10,014 bases of DNA from Rhodospirillaceae bacterium (lineage in GTDB: Bacteria > Pseudomonadota > Alphaproteobacteria > Rhodospirillales > 2-02-FULL-58-16), in NCBI GenBank assembly GCA_013349695.1, contig DUZD01000083.1:1-10014 (forward strand), in the 5' to 3' direction. The notes below the pieces were generated by a model. That model saw only the letters and a list, made by a program, of their open reading frames with translations, did no database searches and had not been told where the DNA came from. Both the position numbers and the translations under genes were made by a program. Shown one piece after another: positions 1 through 7,340 of this stretch (position 1 is its first letter; each line of letters starts with the position of its first letter).

Positions 1-71
1 CCCCCCCTCCTGCCGAGGAAACGGGAAAAACGATCGTATGGGTACCTTATAGATGAGACGGAACACTAGGG
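1..71. repeat. Partial copy (A) of the dispersed palindromic element, one end
   Basis: The first 70 bases align without gaps to 8845-8914 of the complete element further right, with about 12 mismatches. They share the motifs CCGAGGAAACGGGAAAA, CGATCGTA and the outer end CACTAGG. The element continues beyond the left edge of the window, so only one terminus is seen. The outer part (47-71) encodes the last residues and the TAA stop of the oxidoreductase gene on the minus strand. Its terminal sequence CCTTATAGATGAGACGGAAC is identical to the solo end at 9538-9557 and differs from the 8646-8911 copy at several sites, which suggests two subfamilies. Confidence 0.8.
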
Positions 72-1012
72 TTCCCGCCGCAATCCGCCAACACCGAGAC
101 CACGGCGACGCCGAGGTCGAGACTGGCGAGATCGCGGGACTTGCCGGCGATGGCTTGGCCGAATTCCCTGACCGCGACTTCCAGGGGCGGGGTCCGGGGC
201 ACGCCGATCGCCTCGCCGGCGCCCTCCGGATCGGCGAAATCGGCCGTCGGCGGATGCCTGGTCAGTGTGGCGGCGACAAGGTCGTCGTAAACCAGAACGG
301 CGGTATCGAAATGGACGGCGAAGCGCCGCCGCCTGTCCATCTTGTTGCCAATGCGGATGTCGGCGGAAACGTCCCCGGAAAAGATCAGGCGCAGCAGGTA
401 ATTTTCCTGGCGGCCGTCCTCCACCAGCCGCTGTTCCAAGCATTCCGCCGCCGCCGCCTCGGGCGGGACGCCCATCAGGTCAAGGCAGAAGGCGACGGCG
501 TGGGCGCCCCAGTCCCACAAAACGGGCGTATCCTTTCGATGCGGTCCCCGTTGTCCCAACTCCGCGCCGATGGCGCGAACCGGTCCGAGGCCTGGCGCCA
601 GTTCTTTCAGCCTCCGGCAGGCGGGATGAAACAAGAGCGTATGCTCGACCATGACGAAACCATGCCTATCGGCGACAAAACGACGCAGAGCCCGCGCCCG
701 CCCGAGATCCAGGGTGAGCGGTTTTTCGACCAGAACCGACCGCCCGCCGGCGACCGCCGATTCGGTCATCTCGGCATGCAATGCCGGCGGAGTGGCGACG
801 ATGACGCCGTCGATATCGCGGGCTTCCGAAACTTCCTTCCAGTCGCTGCTGACGGTGCATTCCTCGTCCACCAGAGACCGGCTTTCGGGGTTTCGGCTGG
901 CCAGGCGGGCAAGCCGCAAACCGTCGATCGCGGCGATGGTCTTGATGTAATTCCGTCCCCATCGTCCGGCCCCGATCAGGCCCAAACGAATGCCGTTTCC
1001 GGCCACGGTCAA
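47..1012 (-). CDS. Gfo/Idh/MocA-family NAD(P)-dependent oxidoreductase
   Basis: This 321-residue protein is a sugar-type dehydrogenase of the Gfo/Idh/MocA family. An N-terminal Rossmann fold has the dinucleotide motif LGLIGAGRWGRN (residues 10-21). It is followed by VATPPALHA (72-80), the family signature EKP (96-98, Lys97 expected catalytic) and the DWGAH segment (167-171) with the conserved His. These point to NAD(P)-dependent oxidation or reduction at a sugar carbon, probably of a nucleotide sugar; the substrate cannot be read from sequence. The start is a TTG (1010-1012) overlapping the TGA of the upstream epimerase gene by 4 bp; GTG at 1004-1006 is an alternative with better spacing to GGCGAG. 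The C-terminus is odd: after the usual helix (SLDLGVAVVSVLA) the last residues, PSVPSHL and the stop, are encoded by the end of a dispersed repeat, so the native tail was probably replaced. It is the last gene of a three-gene operon. Confidence 0.85.
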   Translation of the reverse strand: MTVAGNGIRLGLIGAGRWGRNYIKTIAAIDGLRLARLASRNPESRSLVDEECTVSSDWKEVSEARDIDGVIVATPPALHAEMTESAVAGGRSVLVEKPLTLDLGRARALRRFVADRHGFVMVEHTLLFHPACRRLKELAPGLGPVRAIGAELGQRGPHRKDTPVLWDWGAHAVAFCLDLMGVPPEAAAAECLEQRLVEDGRQENYLLRLIFSGDVSADIRIGNKMDRRRRFAVHFDTAVLVYDDLVAATLTRHPPTADFADPEGAGEAIGVPRTPPLEVAVREFGQAIAGKSRDLASLDLGVAVVSVLADCGGNPSVPSHL

Positions 1013-2070
1013 TGCTCGCCGGTGTAGACGCCGTCCGCCCAGGCGAGAAACCGCTTGAGCCCCTCATTGAGATCGACCTTCGGCTGAAACCCAAGCTGCA
1101 CGTGGGCCTTGCGGATGTCGGGGCAGCGGCGGTCGGGCTCGTCGGCGGGATAGCTGTCCGGGTATTCGATGATGTCGTATTCGATCTTTCGTCCCAGCAC
1201 GCTCTCGATCCGTTTGACTAGATCGAGCAGGCATATTTCCGGCTTGGGATTGCCGATGTTGTAGGTCTCGCCCGGCACCCCGCGCAAAACCGTCAACAGG
1301 AAACCGATCATGGCATCGGTGATATAACAGAACGTCCGGGTCTGATCGCCCGAACCATAAACGTGAAGCGGATGTCCGCTCTTGATGCGGCTTGCGAAAT
1401 TGGGCAGCACCCGGTAGTCGGTTTCCTGCATCCCCGGACCAAAGACGTTAAACGGACGGATGGTGTTGACCGTGGTTCCGTATTTATCGTGAAAGACGTA
1501 ACACAGGGTTTCCCCCACCCGCTTGCTTTCGTCATAACAGGCGCGCGGGCCTTGGCAGGCAACATTGCCACGATAGCTTTCCGGCGTCGGCACATGTTTG
1601 GGATCGGGGTTGCCGTAAATTTCGGAGGAACTGAAGAAAGTGAAGTGCGCTTGCTGGAGTCTCGCCAGTTCCAGCATGTTTCGGGTGCCCGACGTCGAGA
1701 CCAGCAGAGTCTCGACAGGATAGGCCCGGTAGTAATAGGGGCTGGCGATGCCGGCGGCATGGATGACGTAATCAACGGGTTTGTCCCATTTGAAGGGCTC
1801 TATCACATCGTGCCGAATGAACTCGACATGCGGCAAATCCGGCATTCGCGAGCCCTCTTCCCCGGCGGTGATCAGGTTGTCGAGCACAACGAGGCGGCAA
1901 GGGGAATCCAGGACATGTTCGTTGAGATGGACGAAAACCTCCGTAAAATAGCGTCCCAGAAAGCCACGTCCGCCGGTCAGCAGAACGGTCTTGCCGCTTA
2001 ATCGGCGGGCCGTTTCACTCAGGCCCGCGACGATTTCGGCGATGTCGGATTGGAGAAGGGAATCACTCAC
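1009..2070 (-). CDS. NAD-dependent SDR, UDP-glucuronate decarboxylase (UXS)-like
   Basis: This is an extended short-chain dehydrogenase of 353 residues acting on a nucleotide sugar. Seen directly: the TGGRGFLG dinucleotide loop (32-39), DNL (64-66) after beta-strand 3, HAAGIASP (104-111), the SSSE catalytic Ser region (147-150) and the YDESK active-site Tyr179/Lys183. The block GNVACQGPRACYDESKRVGE (168-187) closely resembles UDP-glucuronate decarboxylases (UDP-xylose synthases), as does the RPFNVFGPGM segment. The best guess is therefore decarboxylation or epimerisation of a UDP-uronic acid; a plain NDP-sugar epimerase or 4,6-dehydratase is the alternative. The start is GTG, 3 bp after the stop of the methyltransferase gene, with a weak ribosome-binding site, so translation is likely coupled. 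The stop overlaps the next start by 4 bp. About 25 residues precede the Rossmann strand, which is slightly long for UXS. Confidence 0.85.
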   Translation of the reverse strand: MSDSLLQSDIAEIVAGLSETARRLSGKTVLLTGGRGFLGRYFTEVFVHLNEHVLDSPCRLVVLDNLITAGEEGSRMPDLPHVEFIRHDVIEPFKWDKPVDYVIHAAGIASPYYYRAYPVETLLVSTSGTRNMLELARLQQAHFTFFSSSEIYGNPDPKHVPTPESYRGNVACQGPRACYDESKRVGETLCYVFHDKYGTTVNTIRPFNVFGPGMQETDYRVLPNFASRIKSGHPLHVYGSGDQTRTFCYITDAMIGFLLTVLRGVPGETYNIGNPKPEICLLDLVKRIESVLGRKIEYDIIEYPDSYPADEPDRRCPDIRKAHVQLGFQPKVDLNEGLKRFLAWADGVYTGEH

Positions 2071-2073
2071 CGC

Positions 2074-3318
2074 TCAGACCATCTCGACTTCCGGGAGAGG
2101 GGTGAGAAAGCGCCCTCCGGCATCGCGGAAGGCGGCATGCCTGGCGATGATCGAAGCGGCGAAATTCCAGGCCAGGATGACGAGGACATCGGGGCCGCGT
2201 TCGGAAATGGCGCCGGTTGCCAGGACGGGTATGTGCAAGCCGGGGGTCAACAATCCTTGTTTCAGCGGACTGTCGTCAACGATGAAATCGATCAGCTCGC
2301 GATCGATGCCGAAATGATACATCAGTGTCGTGGCCTTGGCGGGCGCCCCGTAACCGGCGATCGACCTGCCCTCGGTCTTGAGCCGGCGCAAAAGGCCGCT
2401 GAATTCGATCTTCAAAGCCTCGACGCGGGCGGCGAAAGCGTGGAAGGTTTCGGCTCTATCGAGACCGAGGCGCTCTTCGCGCGCGGCCATCTCCGTCACC
2501 GAGGCGCCGATGCGGCGGTGGCCACCCTTGCGTTGGACAAAGCCGCGCAGCGAGCCGCCGTGGCTGTCAACCCGCAGGGCCTCGATCATTTCCATGCCGT
2601 GGCGTGCGAAGAATCCGCGCAATGGCTTGACTGAGTGGTAGGCCAGGTGTTCGTGGTAGATGGTGTCAAACAAGGTCTTCTCGAAAACATCCGCTAAATA
2701 GGAGACCTCGAAAACAAAGATGCCGTCATCGGCGAGCAGTTCGCGGATGCCCTCGGCGACGCCGGCAAGATCGTCGATATGGGCAAAGACATTGTTGGCG
2801 GTGACGATGTCGGCGGGTCCCCGATCGTCGCGGATTGCGCGCCCCAGGTCGGGAGTAAAAAACTCGTCGATGGTTTCGATTCCCGATTGCGTTGCCGCCC
2901 GCGCGATTTGCCGCGCCGGATCGACGCCCAGGACCCGCCAGCCGGCCCTCTGGAAGACCCCCAGCAAGGTGCCGTCGTTGGAGCCGATATCGACGACCAG
3001 GCCGCCGCCGGCGGCCTGGAAGCGCTTTAAAACCTGCTCGGCGTAGTCTTCGAAATGCTTGACGAAGACCGGCGAGGTGCCGGAAACGTAGACATAGTTC
3101 TCGAACAAAACCCTTGGATCGACGACGTCCAGCAATTGCACATGCGCGCAATCCTCGCAGAAGAAGACATCGAGGGGAAAGCGTTCCTGCTCTGTCGCCG
3201 CTTCCGACAGGGTGACAAAGGCATTCGCCGGCGGCGTCGGTTCCAACGATAGCACCGCCGTCAGCCGCCCGCCGCCGCACAAGCGGCAGGTGGAACGCCG
3301 GCGGCAATATTTATTCAT
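2074..3318 (-). CDS. SAM-dependent sugar C-methyltransferase with zinc-binding N-terminus
   Basis: This 414-residue protein has the three-part layout of NDP-hexose C-methyltransferases such as TylC3 and TcaB9. The N-terminal zinc domain shows CRLC (Cys11/Cys14) and CEDC (Cys54/Cys57). The SAM-binding Rossmann domain has VVDIGSNDGTLLG (108-120) and GVDPA (131-135). The motif YHEHLAYHS (221-229) matches the catalytic Tyr/His segment of this family. The C-terminal domain has AGYGAPAKATTLMYHFGI (321-338), FIVDD (345-349) and the P-G-hIPV block. It should methylate a ring carbon of a keto-deoxy nucleotide sugar in the cytoplasm. I prefer the ATG at 3316-3318, which follows GAGGAA at short distance; a TTG at 3334-3336 would add six residues (MIRRGT) without a better ribosome-binding site. 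It is the first gene of the operon with the SDR and the Gfo/Idh/MocA oxidoreductase. Confidence 0.87.
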   Translation of the reverse strand: MNKYCRRRSTCRLCGGGRLTAVLSLEPTPPANAFVTLSEAATEQERFPLDVFFCEDCAHVQLLDVVDPRVLFENYVYVSGTSPVFVKHFEDYAEQVLKRFQAAGGGLVVDIGSNDGTLLGVFQRAGWRVLGVDPARQIARAATQSGIETIDEFFTPDLGRAIRDDRGPADIVTANNVFAHIDDLAGVAEGIRELLADDGIFVFEVSYLADVFEKTLFDTIYHEHLAYHSVKPLRGFFARHGMEMIEALRVDSHGGSLRGFVQRKGGHRRIGASVTEMAAREERLGLDRAETFHAFAARVEALKIEFSGLLRRLKTEGRSIAGYGAPAKATTLMYHFGIDRELIDFIVDDSPLKQGLLTPGLHIPVLATGAISERGPDVLVILAWNFAASIIARHAAFRDAGGRFLTPLPEVEMV

Positions 3319-3523
3319 GGTTCCTCGGCGAATCAAATGGAATTGCGGAGGTTACGGGATGGGGTGCTGAAACCGGGTAAATCGACCTTTTACGCCGTGA
3401 TGCCGGCTTTCCCATTGTTTCCGCCCGCCGCCACCGGCAAGGCCGGCCACGTTGGAGGCGGGGGACTGGGGCCGGTTGTGACCCGAAGCAGACTCTCCGG
3501 TCTCCAAATACAGCAATCGAAAA

Positions 3524-3555
3524 TACGCCAGCCGTAAGTTCATACGGCTGGCGTA
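3524..3555 (-). terminator. Rho-independent terminator after the DUF992 gene
   Basis: A perfect 13-bp inverted repeat, TACGCCAGCCGTA and TACGGCTGGCGTA, is separated by 6 nt. On the minus strand it is followed by TTTTCGATTGCTGTATTT. It lies about 60 nt past the stop codon of the DUF992 gene and about 200 nt before the methyltransferase start, so it would end the former transcript and isolate the sugar operon. The arms are perfect and GC-rich, so bidirectional action is possible. The rest of the 3319-3615 gap holds no convincing gene; part of it (3452-3488) resembles 9611-9649. Confidence 0.75.
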
Positions 3556-3615
3556 CAAAGGATGCTTCTGGCGGTCCGTCAACTGCGCCGAGGTATCGGA
3601 ACGGTGTTCCTTCGC

Positions 3616-4515
3616 CTAACCAGCTTGGCGCCGTTTGTTCCATTCACGGATGATGCCATCTTCAAGAGGCTTGTTCGAATCTTTCATTTTCTCAATAAAC
3701 TGCTCCTCTGAAACCGGTTTATCGGCCGTCTTGACCACGTCGATCTTTGGCTGAGGCGTTTTGGCCGTTTTGGCGATGGCCGGCTTCTTCTCGACGATAA
3801 TCTTTTTTTCCACCAAGGTATCCAAGTCCTCGGGCTTTACCGTCTGTTTGCCGGGAAGGTCCTCCATGGCATTCTTATCGGTGGTTTGTTCCTCCCGAGG
3901 CAGGTCTTCCTCCTTGGGCGCCGACTTCTTGGTAGCCGACTTCTTGGGCGCCGCCTCCATGGGTGCCGCCTCCTTTGGCGCCGCCGCTTTCATTTTCAAC
4001 TTATCAGGCAGGGGGATCGTGCTGGCCGTTCCCGGTTCCGCCAAGGACAGCGTCATATAGCTTACCCCCGCCGCGACGCCCAGTCCGTTGCTGCCTCCTA
4101 AAGCCAAGGGAACAAGAGAGACGCCGCTGCCAGTAGCGATCATAACTTGAACAGCTGGGCCGAGACCGACGGCCGCCGAAACCTTTCCGCCGGTATAGAA
4201 ACCCGCCAGCTGGTCGGCACTCGACCACGCGCCCCCCATCACCGTATAAACCATGATATCTTGGTAGCTCCATTCCAAATCCACCCCGAGAAGTATACCG
4301 CTCTTGCCGGTGTAATTCTGGGGGCCTCCAACTCCGTGGTAGGTACAATCCACATCCTCGGATGAAAAGAGGAGGGCCGTCCACCCCTTATGATTGCTTG
4401 TAGAACATACAAGAGCACCGAGGTTTATGTTGCCAGCAGTCGCGGTCGAACTAAAAAGAACGAAAACCAAAAAGAGATATGCAAAAAAAGAAGATGAGAG
4501 CATCCGTTGCATCAT
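3616..4515 (-). CDS. Secreted DUF992-domain protein with Ala/Pro/Lys-rich tail
   Basis: This protein has 299 residues. Residues 1-28 form a clear Sec signal peptide: a short Arg-containing start, a hydrophobic core (FFAYLFLVFVLF) and a likely cut after TATA or TATAG. Residues 31-160 match the DUF992 pattern of alphaproteobacteria: LGALVCSTS, WTALLFSSEDVDCTY, NYTGKSGILLGVDLEW, LAGFYTGGKVSAAVGLG and LGVAAGVSYMTLSL. Cys37 and Cys57 are placed for a disulfide. Residues 171-299 are a low-complexity tail: short AAP(K/M)EAAP and KKSA repeats, then acidic/basic stretches such as VEKKIIVEKKP, and a predicted helical end rich in Lys/Arg. The function is unknown; a periplasmic or cell-surface location is inferred. 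GGAGG lies 4 nt before the first ATG and 7 nt before a second (4510-4512), so the protein may start at Met2. Upstream DNA is strikingly AT-rich, and a hairpin terminator follows, so it is probably monocistronic. Confidence 0.8.
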   Translation of the reverse strand: MMQRMLSSSFFAYLFLVFVLFSSTATAGNINLGALVCSTSNHKGWTALLFSSEDVDCTYHGVGGPQNYTGKSGILLGVDLEWSYQDIMVYTVMGGAWSSADQLAGFYTGGKVSAAVGLGPAVQVMIATGSGVSLVPLALGGSNGLGVAAGVSYMTLSLAEPGTASTIPLPDKLKMKAAAPKEAAPMEAAPKKSATKKSAPKEEDLPREEQTTDKNAMEDLPGKQTVKPEDLDTLVEKKIIVEKKPAIAKTAKTPQPKIDVVKTADKPVSEEQFIEKMKDSNKPLEDGIIREWNKRRQAG

Positions 4516-4546
4516 TAAGCCTCCATACGCAAATTTAATCTTTTTC

Positions 4547-4581
4547 GATATTATTTATTATCATCCACACGAAATAATATC
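4547..4581 (-). promoter_or_regulatory. AT-rich dyad upstream of the DUF992 gene (candidate operator/promoter)
   Basis: There is a perfect 10-bp inverted repeat, GATATTATTT (4547-4556) and AAATAATATC (4572-4581), with a 15-nt spacer. It lies 32-66 bp upstream of the DUF992 start in an AT-rich stretch that stands out from the GC-rich surroundings. On the minus strand the same segment contains TTGATA and, 15 nt later, GATAAT, which resemble -35 and -10 boxes with a short spacer. The dyad overlaps both boxes, as expected for a repressor site. No known operator consensus was recognised. Confidence 0.4.
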
Positions 4582-4955
4582 AACCGACGTTTCCAAAAAT
4601 TATTCTCGACGGCCAATCCCGTTCGGAAAAGTTGGCCCTATATCTTGCGGCCATTCCATCGAGAGAGCCACTTCATGATGTGTATACCGGAAGCAACGGG
4701 ATAAGCTTTATGTTCTCAAACCCACGGCAATAGTACCAAAATCCTACCGCTTCGGCATTCAATCCAATGTCCGCCCGTGGCTAAAAATCCGTAGTCGGAA
4801 CCGATGCCGCCCGGCCACCGCTTTCGGGCGACAAGCCGACATTAAAAAGTGCAAGAGCTTGCCTCGCCGCGCTTCCGCGAATCGCTTAGGATCGCCGGGA
4901 TCGCTTATCCGGCGCAATCCACCCCAATTCCACTTGCCGCGCCGAAGAGCCTTAT
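4582..4955. other. Intergenic region without a convincing gene
   Basis: About 370 bp separate the DUF992 promoter region from the cupin stop. I found no ORF with family motifs. A 66-codon minus-strand frame (4759-4959) overlaps the cupin stop and shows no recognisable domain. A short dyad GCAAG-CT-CTTGC (4850-4861) followed on the minus strand by ACTTTTTAAT could be a weak terminator for the cupin transcript. The composition shifts from GC-rich near the cupin to AT-rich near the DUF992 gene. Confidence 0.5.
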
Positions 4956-5396
4956 TCACGCAAGGGGCCGCGGGGTCCCGATCAACTCGATGCGTTCGAC
5001 ATCGGCTTCGTAGACTTCCTGGCGGCGCGAGTTGCGGCCAAGCGTCAGAAACACGGTGTCCTCGGGAAATGCCATGGCATGGTCGACCATGGGCGGGGTG
5101 AAAAATAATTGGCCGCTCTTGATCGTCACCATATCGGGTTCGCCGGCGCCGCCGTGGGGGCGATGGTGATATTCGATGGAACCGGACAGAACGTAACAGT
5201 AATGCCAGTCGGTCCTATGGTAATGGTTGGCCCTGACCGTGTCCTTTTTGGAGGTGATCAGCACACAGCTTTCCATGGCCGCGTCGACCAATGGCTGAAT
5301 GCCGCCTCGCCGATCGGCGAACGGCAGGGCGAGGGGGACGATAACTTCTTTCGGCCAGTTTCGCTTTTCTTCCCGGGTGACGGGCCTGATCTTCAT
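4956..5396 (-). CDS. Cupin-domain protein (sugar-locus type)
   Basis: This is a small single-domain protein of 146 residues. The central beta-barrel motif 1 is ANHYHRTDWHYCYVLSGSIEY (56-76), with candidate metal ligands His58, His60 and His65. Motif 2 is GQLFFTPPMVDHAMAF (95-110), with His106 as the fourth ligand. Cupins of this size occur often in surface-polysaccharide loci, some as nucleotide-sugar isomerases or epimerases, others as sensors. Nothing here decides between a catalytic and a binding role. The ATG start is preceded by AGGA about 11 nt upstream. The gene is separated from the upstream glycosyltransferase by a strong palindrome and about 120 bp, so it may have its own promoter. 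Confidence 0.75.
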   Translation of the reverse strand: MKIRPVTREEKRNWPKEVIVPLALPFADRRGGIQPLVDAAMESCVLITSKKDTVRANHYHRTDWHYCYVLSGSIEYHHRPHGGAGEPDMVTIKSGQLFFTPPMVDHAMAFPEDTVFLTLGRNSRRQEVYEADVERIELIGTPRPLA

Positions 5397-5479
5397 TTTG
5401 GCAAAAGTCCTGATGCTAGGGCAAATCCCGAGCGGATGGACTCATCCGCGACGACGCATTTGCCTTTAAAACAAATAGA

Positions 5480-5521
5480 TAGAGCATTTCAGGCGAACGC
5501 ATGTGAACCGGAAATGCTCTA
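5480..5521 (-). terminator. Palindrome/terminator overlapping the glycosyltransferase stop
   Basis: A perfect 11-bp inverted repeat, TAGAGCATTTC (5480-5490) and GAAATGCTCTA (5511-5521), has a 20-nt spacer. The right arm includes the TAG stop of the glycosyltransferase gene. Past the hairpin, on the minus strand, comes ATCTATTTGTTTTAAA, a loose U-rich run, so termination is plausible. The AGAGCATTTC...GAAATGCTCT pattern looks like a dispersed palindrome type, so it may equally be a mobile repeat that landed here. Confidence 0.55.
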
Positions 5522-6214
5522 ACGGATGAATCGGCGCCAGATGATCGTCCAGATGACGGCCACGGCGTGGTGTCCCCGGATTTTCTTTCCTTCGTTGTAG
5601 CTGCGGCCAAAATAGCTGATCGGCACCTCGTAAAACTGGCTTCCCCGTGCTACCGCCCTGGAGAGGAGCTCGGCTTGCTGTTCCCAACCTTTCGAGACCA
5701 GCGAGGCCGGGTCCACGAGCGAGCGCCGGTAGATCAAATGGCCGCTGTATATATCGGTGAAGGTCGTGTTGTTCAGCAAGTTGAAAAGGAAAGTGATCAA
5801 GCGATTGCCGGCCTTGTGCCAGAAATAATTGACACGAGTGCATTCGGGGGCGACAAAACGGCTGCCGATGACGATGTCGGCTTGGAAACGGAGAACGGGG
5901 CGAAGCAATCTGGGGTATTCGATCGGATCGTATTCCAAGTCGGCGTCCTGAAAGAGAATGTAATCGCCGCTGGCTTCCTTGAGAGCCGCCGTGACGGCGG
6001 TGCCCTTGCCGTTGTTTCGAGGCAGTTTGATCAGGCGGGTGTACAGGTCCCGGTGCTCTTCCAGGAGTTCGGCGGTGCCGTCGTTCGAGCCGTCGTCGAC
6101 GACCAGCACCTCGAATTCAAAGCCGTCGATGACCTGTGCGCAAACCCGTTCCAGGACATCGACAATGGTCTTTTCCTCGTTATAGACGGGAATGATGACG
6201 CTGATGCGAACCAT
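5519..6214 (-). CDS. Family 2 glycosyltransferase, polyprenyl/dolichyl-phosphate sugar transferase-like
   Basis: This 231-residue GT-A glycosyltransferase starts directly with the family signature VRISVIIPVYNEEKTI (2-17). It then shows VLVVDDGSNDGTAELL (36-51, Asp40/Asp41 for the nucleotide), NNGKGTAVTAAL (68-79) and the metal-binding DAD (90-92) in ILFQDADLEYDP. IYSGHLIYRR (155-164) and the C-terminal YNEGKKI...WTIIWRRF resemble DPM1-like enzymes that move a sugar from an NDP donor to a polyprenyl phosphate. No transmembrane tail is present, so it would act at the cytoplasmic face. An upstream TTG (6257-6259) would add 15 residues that look non-homologous and has its GGAG too close, so I chose the ATG at 6212-6214, although its ribosome-binding site (AAGG about 14 nt upstream) is weak. 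It lies about 110 bp after bioB on the same strand. Confidence 0.82.
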   Translation of the reverse strand: MVRISVIIPVYNEEKTIVDVLERVCAQVIDGFEFEVLVVDDGSNDGTAELLEEHRDLYTRLIKLPRNNGKGTAVTAALKEASGDYILFQDADLEYDPIEYPRLLRPVLRFQADIVIGSRFVAPECTRVNYFWHKAGNRLITFLFNLLNNTTFTDIYSGHLIYRRSLVDPASLVSKGWEQQAELLSRAVARGSQFYEVPISYFGRSYNEGKKIRGHHAVAVIWTIIWRRFIR

Positions 6215-6297
6215 GGAAATATTAATCGCCTTGCGGAATGGATGACGCGGCCGGCCCAAATTCTCCGGGCTTTTCTATCGCCCGAAAGGGTAAGGTT

Positions 6298-6346
6298 GCA
6301 AGCGGCGGTTTCTTTCACCACCACCTTCTAAGGTGTTTCCGCTTGC
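6298..6346 (-). terminator. Stem-loop around the bioB stop codon
   Basis: Outer arms GCAAGCGG (6298-6305) and CCGCTTGC (6339-6346) are perfect complements. Inside them CACCTT (6322-6327) faces AAGGTG (6330-6335), with the bioB stop in the loop. There is no U-tract afterwards on the minus strand, so intrinsic termination is weak; an mRNA 3'-end or processing structure between bioB and the glycosyltransferase gene is as likely. Confidence 0.35.
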
Positions 6347-7320
6347 AGGCCAAGCTTGTCGAAAAGCGCTTGGTCCTCGCCGCGTTCCGGGTTTCCGGTG
6401 GTGAGCAGTTTTTCGCCGTAAAAGATCGAGTTGGCGCCAGCGAAAAAGCACAGCGCCTGCGCCTCGTCGCTCATCGCCAGACGGCCGGCGGACAGCCTGA
6501 CGTAAGACCAGGGCATGAGGAGGCGCGCCACCGCGATGGTGCGCGCCAATTCCAACCGATCGAGAGGAGGTTCGTCCTCAAGGGGCGTTCCCCTGACCGG
6601 CACCAACGAATTGATCGGCACGCTTTCCGGCTGGGGGGCCAGATTGGCCAGAATTTCCAGCATGCCGGCCCGGTCTTCGCGGCTCTCGCCGATGCCGATG
6701 ATGCCGCCGCAGCAGACCTTCAATCCCGCCGCTCTGACGGCGTTCAGGGTGGCGAGCCTGTCGCCGAGACCATGGGTGGTGATGATCCGGCCATAGTACT
6801 CGGGCGACGTGTCGATGTTGTGGTTGTAATAATCGAGACCGGAATCGCGCAGAAATTCCGCTTGCCCTTTCGTCACCATGCCGGCGGTCACGCAAGTTTC
6901 CAGGCCAAGATTTTTCACCTCCCCGATCAGTCCCGCCAAATAGGGCAGATCCCGGTCATTCAACTGCCGCCAGGCGGCGCTCATGCAGAAACGGCTGGCG
7001 CCGGCGGCCTTGGCTTTTTCCGCCGCCGCCCGCACCGCCGCCCGTGCCATCGGTTTTTCGGCTTTGAGCCCGGTGCGGTAATGGGCGCTTTGGGCGCAAT
7101 ACCCGCAGTCCTCGCCGCAGCCGCCGGTCTTGACCGAGAGCAGCGTGCTCAACTGCACCGAATTGGCGTCCCAGTGGCGCCGATGAACCTGGTGGGCCTG
7201 AAACAAGAGGTCGTTGAAGGAAAGCGCGAAGAGATCGAGAATTTCGCCGCGACTCCAATCGCGGCGCGATTGGCAAGCGGTCGGCGGTGAGTCCAGGGTG
7301 GCGGTGGCGGCGTCAGTCAT
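6328..7320 (-). CDS. bioB: Biotin synthase BioB
   Basis: BioB is the radical-SAM enzyme that inserts sulfur into dethiobiotin in the last step of biotin synthesis. The 330-residue protein has the CX3CX2C cluster motif GGCGEDCGYC (Cys68, Cys72, Cys75) for the SAM-binding 4Fe-4S cluster. The 2Fe-2S ligands appear at Cys112 (RFCMSAAWR), Cys143 (ETCVTAGM), Cys203 (KVCCGGIIG) and the Arg of YVRLSAGR (273-280). YYNHNIDTS (164-172) and FFAGANSIFYGEKLLTT (292-308) are also family signatures. The length is close to the usual 320-350. The ATG is preceded by CAGGAAA, and the gap from the bioA stop is 20 bp, so the two genes are surely co-transcribed. All catalytic residues looked for are present. Confidence 0.97.
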   Translation of the reverse strand: MTDAATATLDSPPTACQSRRDWSRGEILDLFALSFNDLLFQAHQVHRRHWDANSVQLSTLLSVKTGGCGEDCGYCAQSAHYRTGLKAEKPMARAAVRAAAEKAKAAGASRFCMSAAWRQLNDRDLPYLAGLIGEVKNLGLETCVTAGMVTKGQAEFLRDSGLDYYNHNIDTSPEYYGRIITTHGLGDRLATLNAVRAAGLKVCCGGIIGIGESREDRAGMLEILANLAPQPESVPINSLVPVRGTPLEDEPPLDRLELARTIAVARLLMPWSYVRLSAGRLAMSDEAQALCFFAGANSIFYGEKLLTTGNPERGEDQALFDKLGLQAETP

Positions 7321-7340
7321 CGGTGTCCATTTCCTGCGCT

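Noticed and set aside
53..1027. Long plus-strand open frame (324 codons)
   Set aside because: It is antisense to the clear Gfo/Idh/MocA gene, shows no domain, and arises from high GC in the opposite frame.
3352..3582. Minus-strand 76-codon frame between the DUF992 and methyltransferase genes
   Set aside because: It runs through the strong terminator hairpin at 3524-3555 and has no domain.
4759..4959. Minus-strand 66-codon frame after the cupin gene
   Set aside because: Low-complexity basic sequence without family signals; more likely non-coding.
6238..7290. Plus-strand open frame of 350 codons
   Set aside because: Antisense shadow of bioB, whose catalytic motifs are complete on the other strand.
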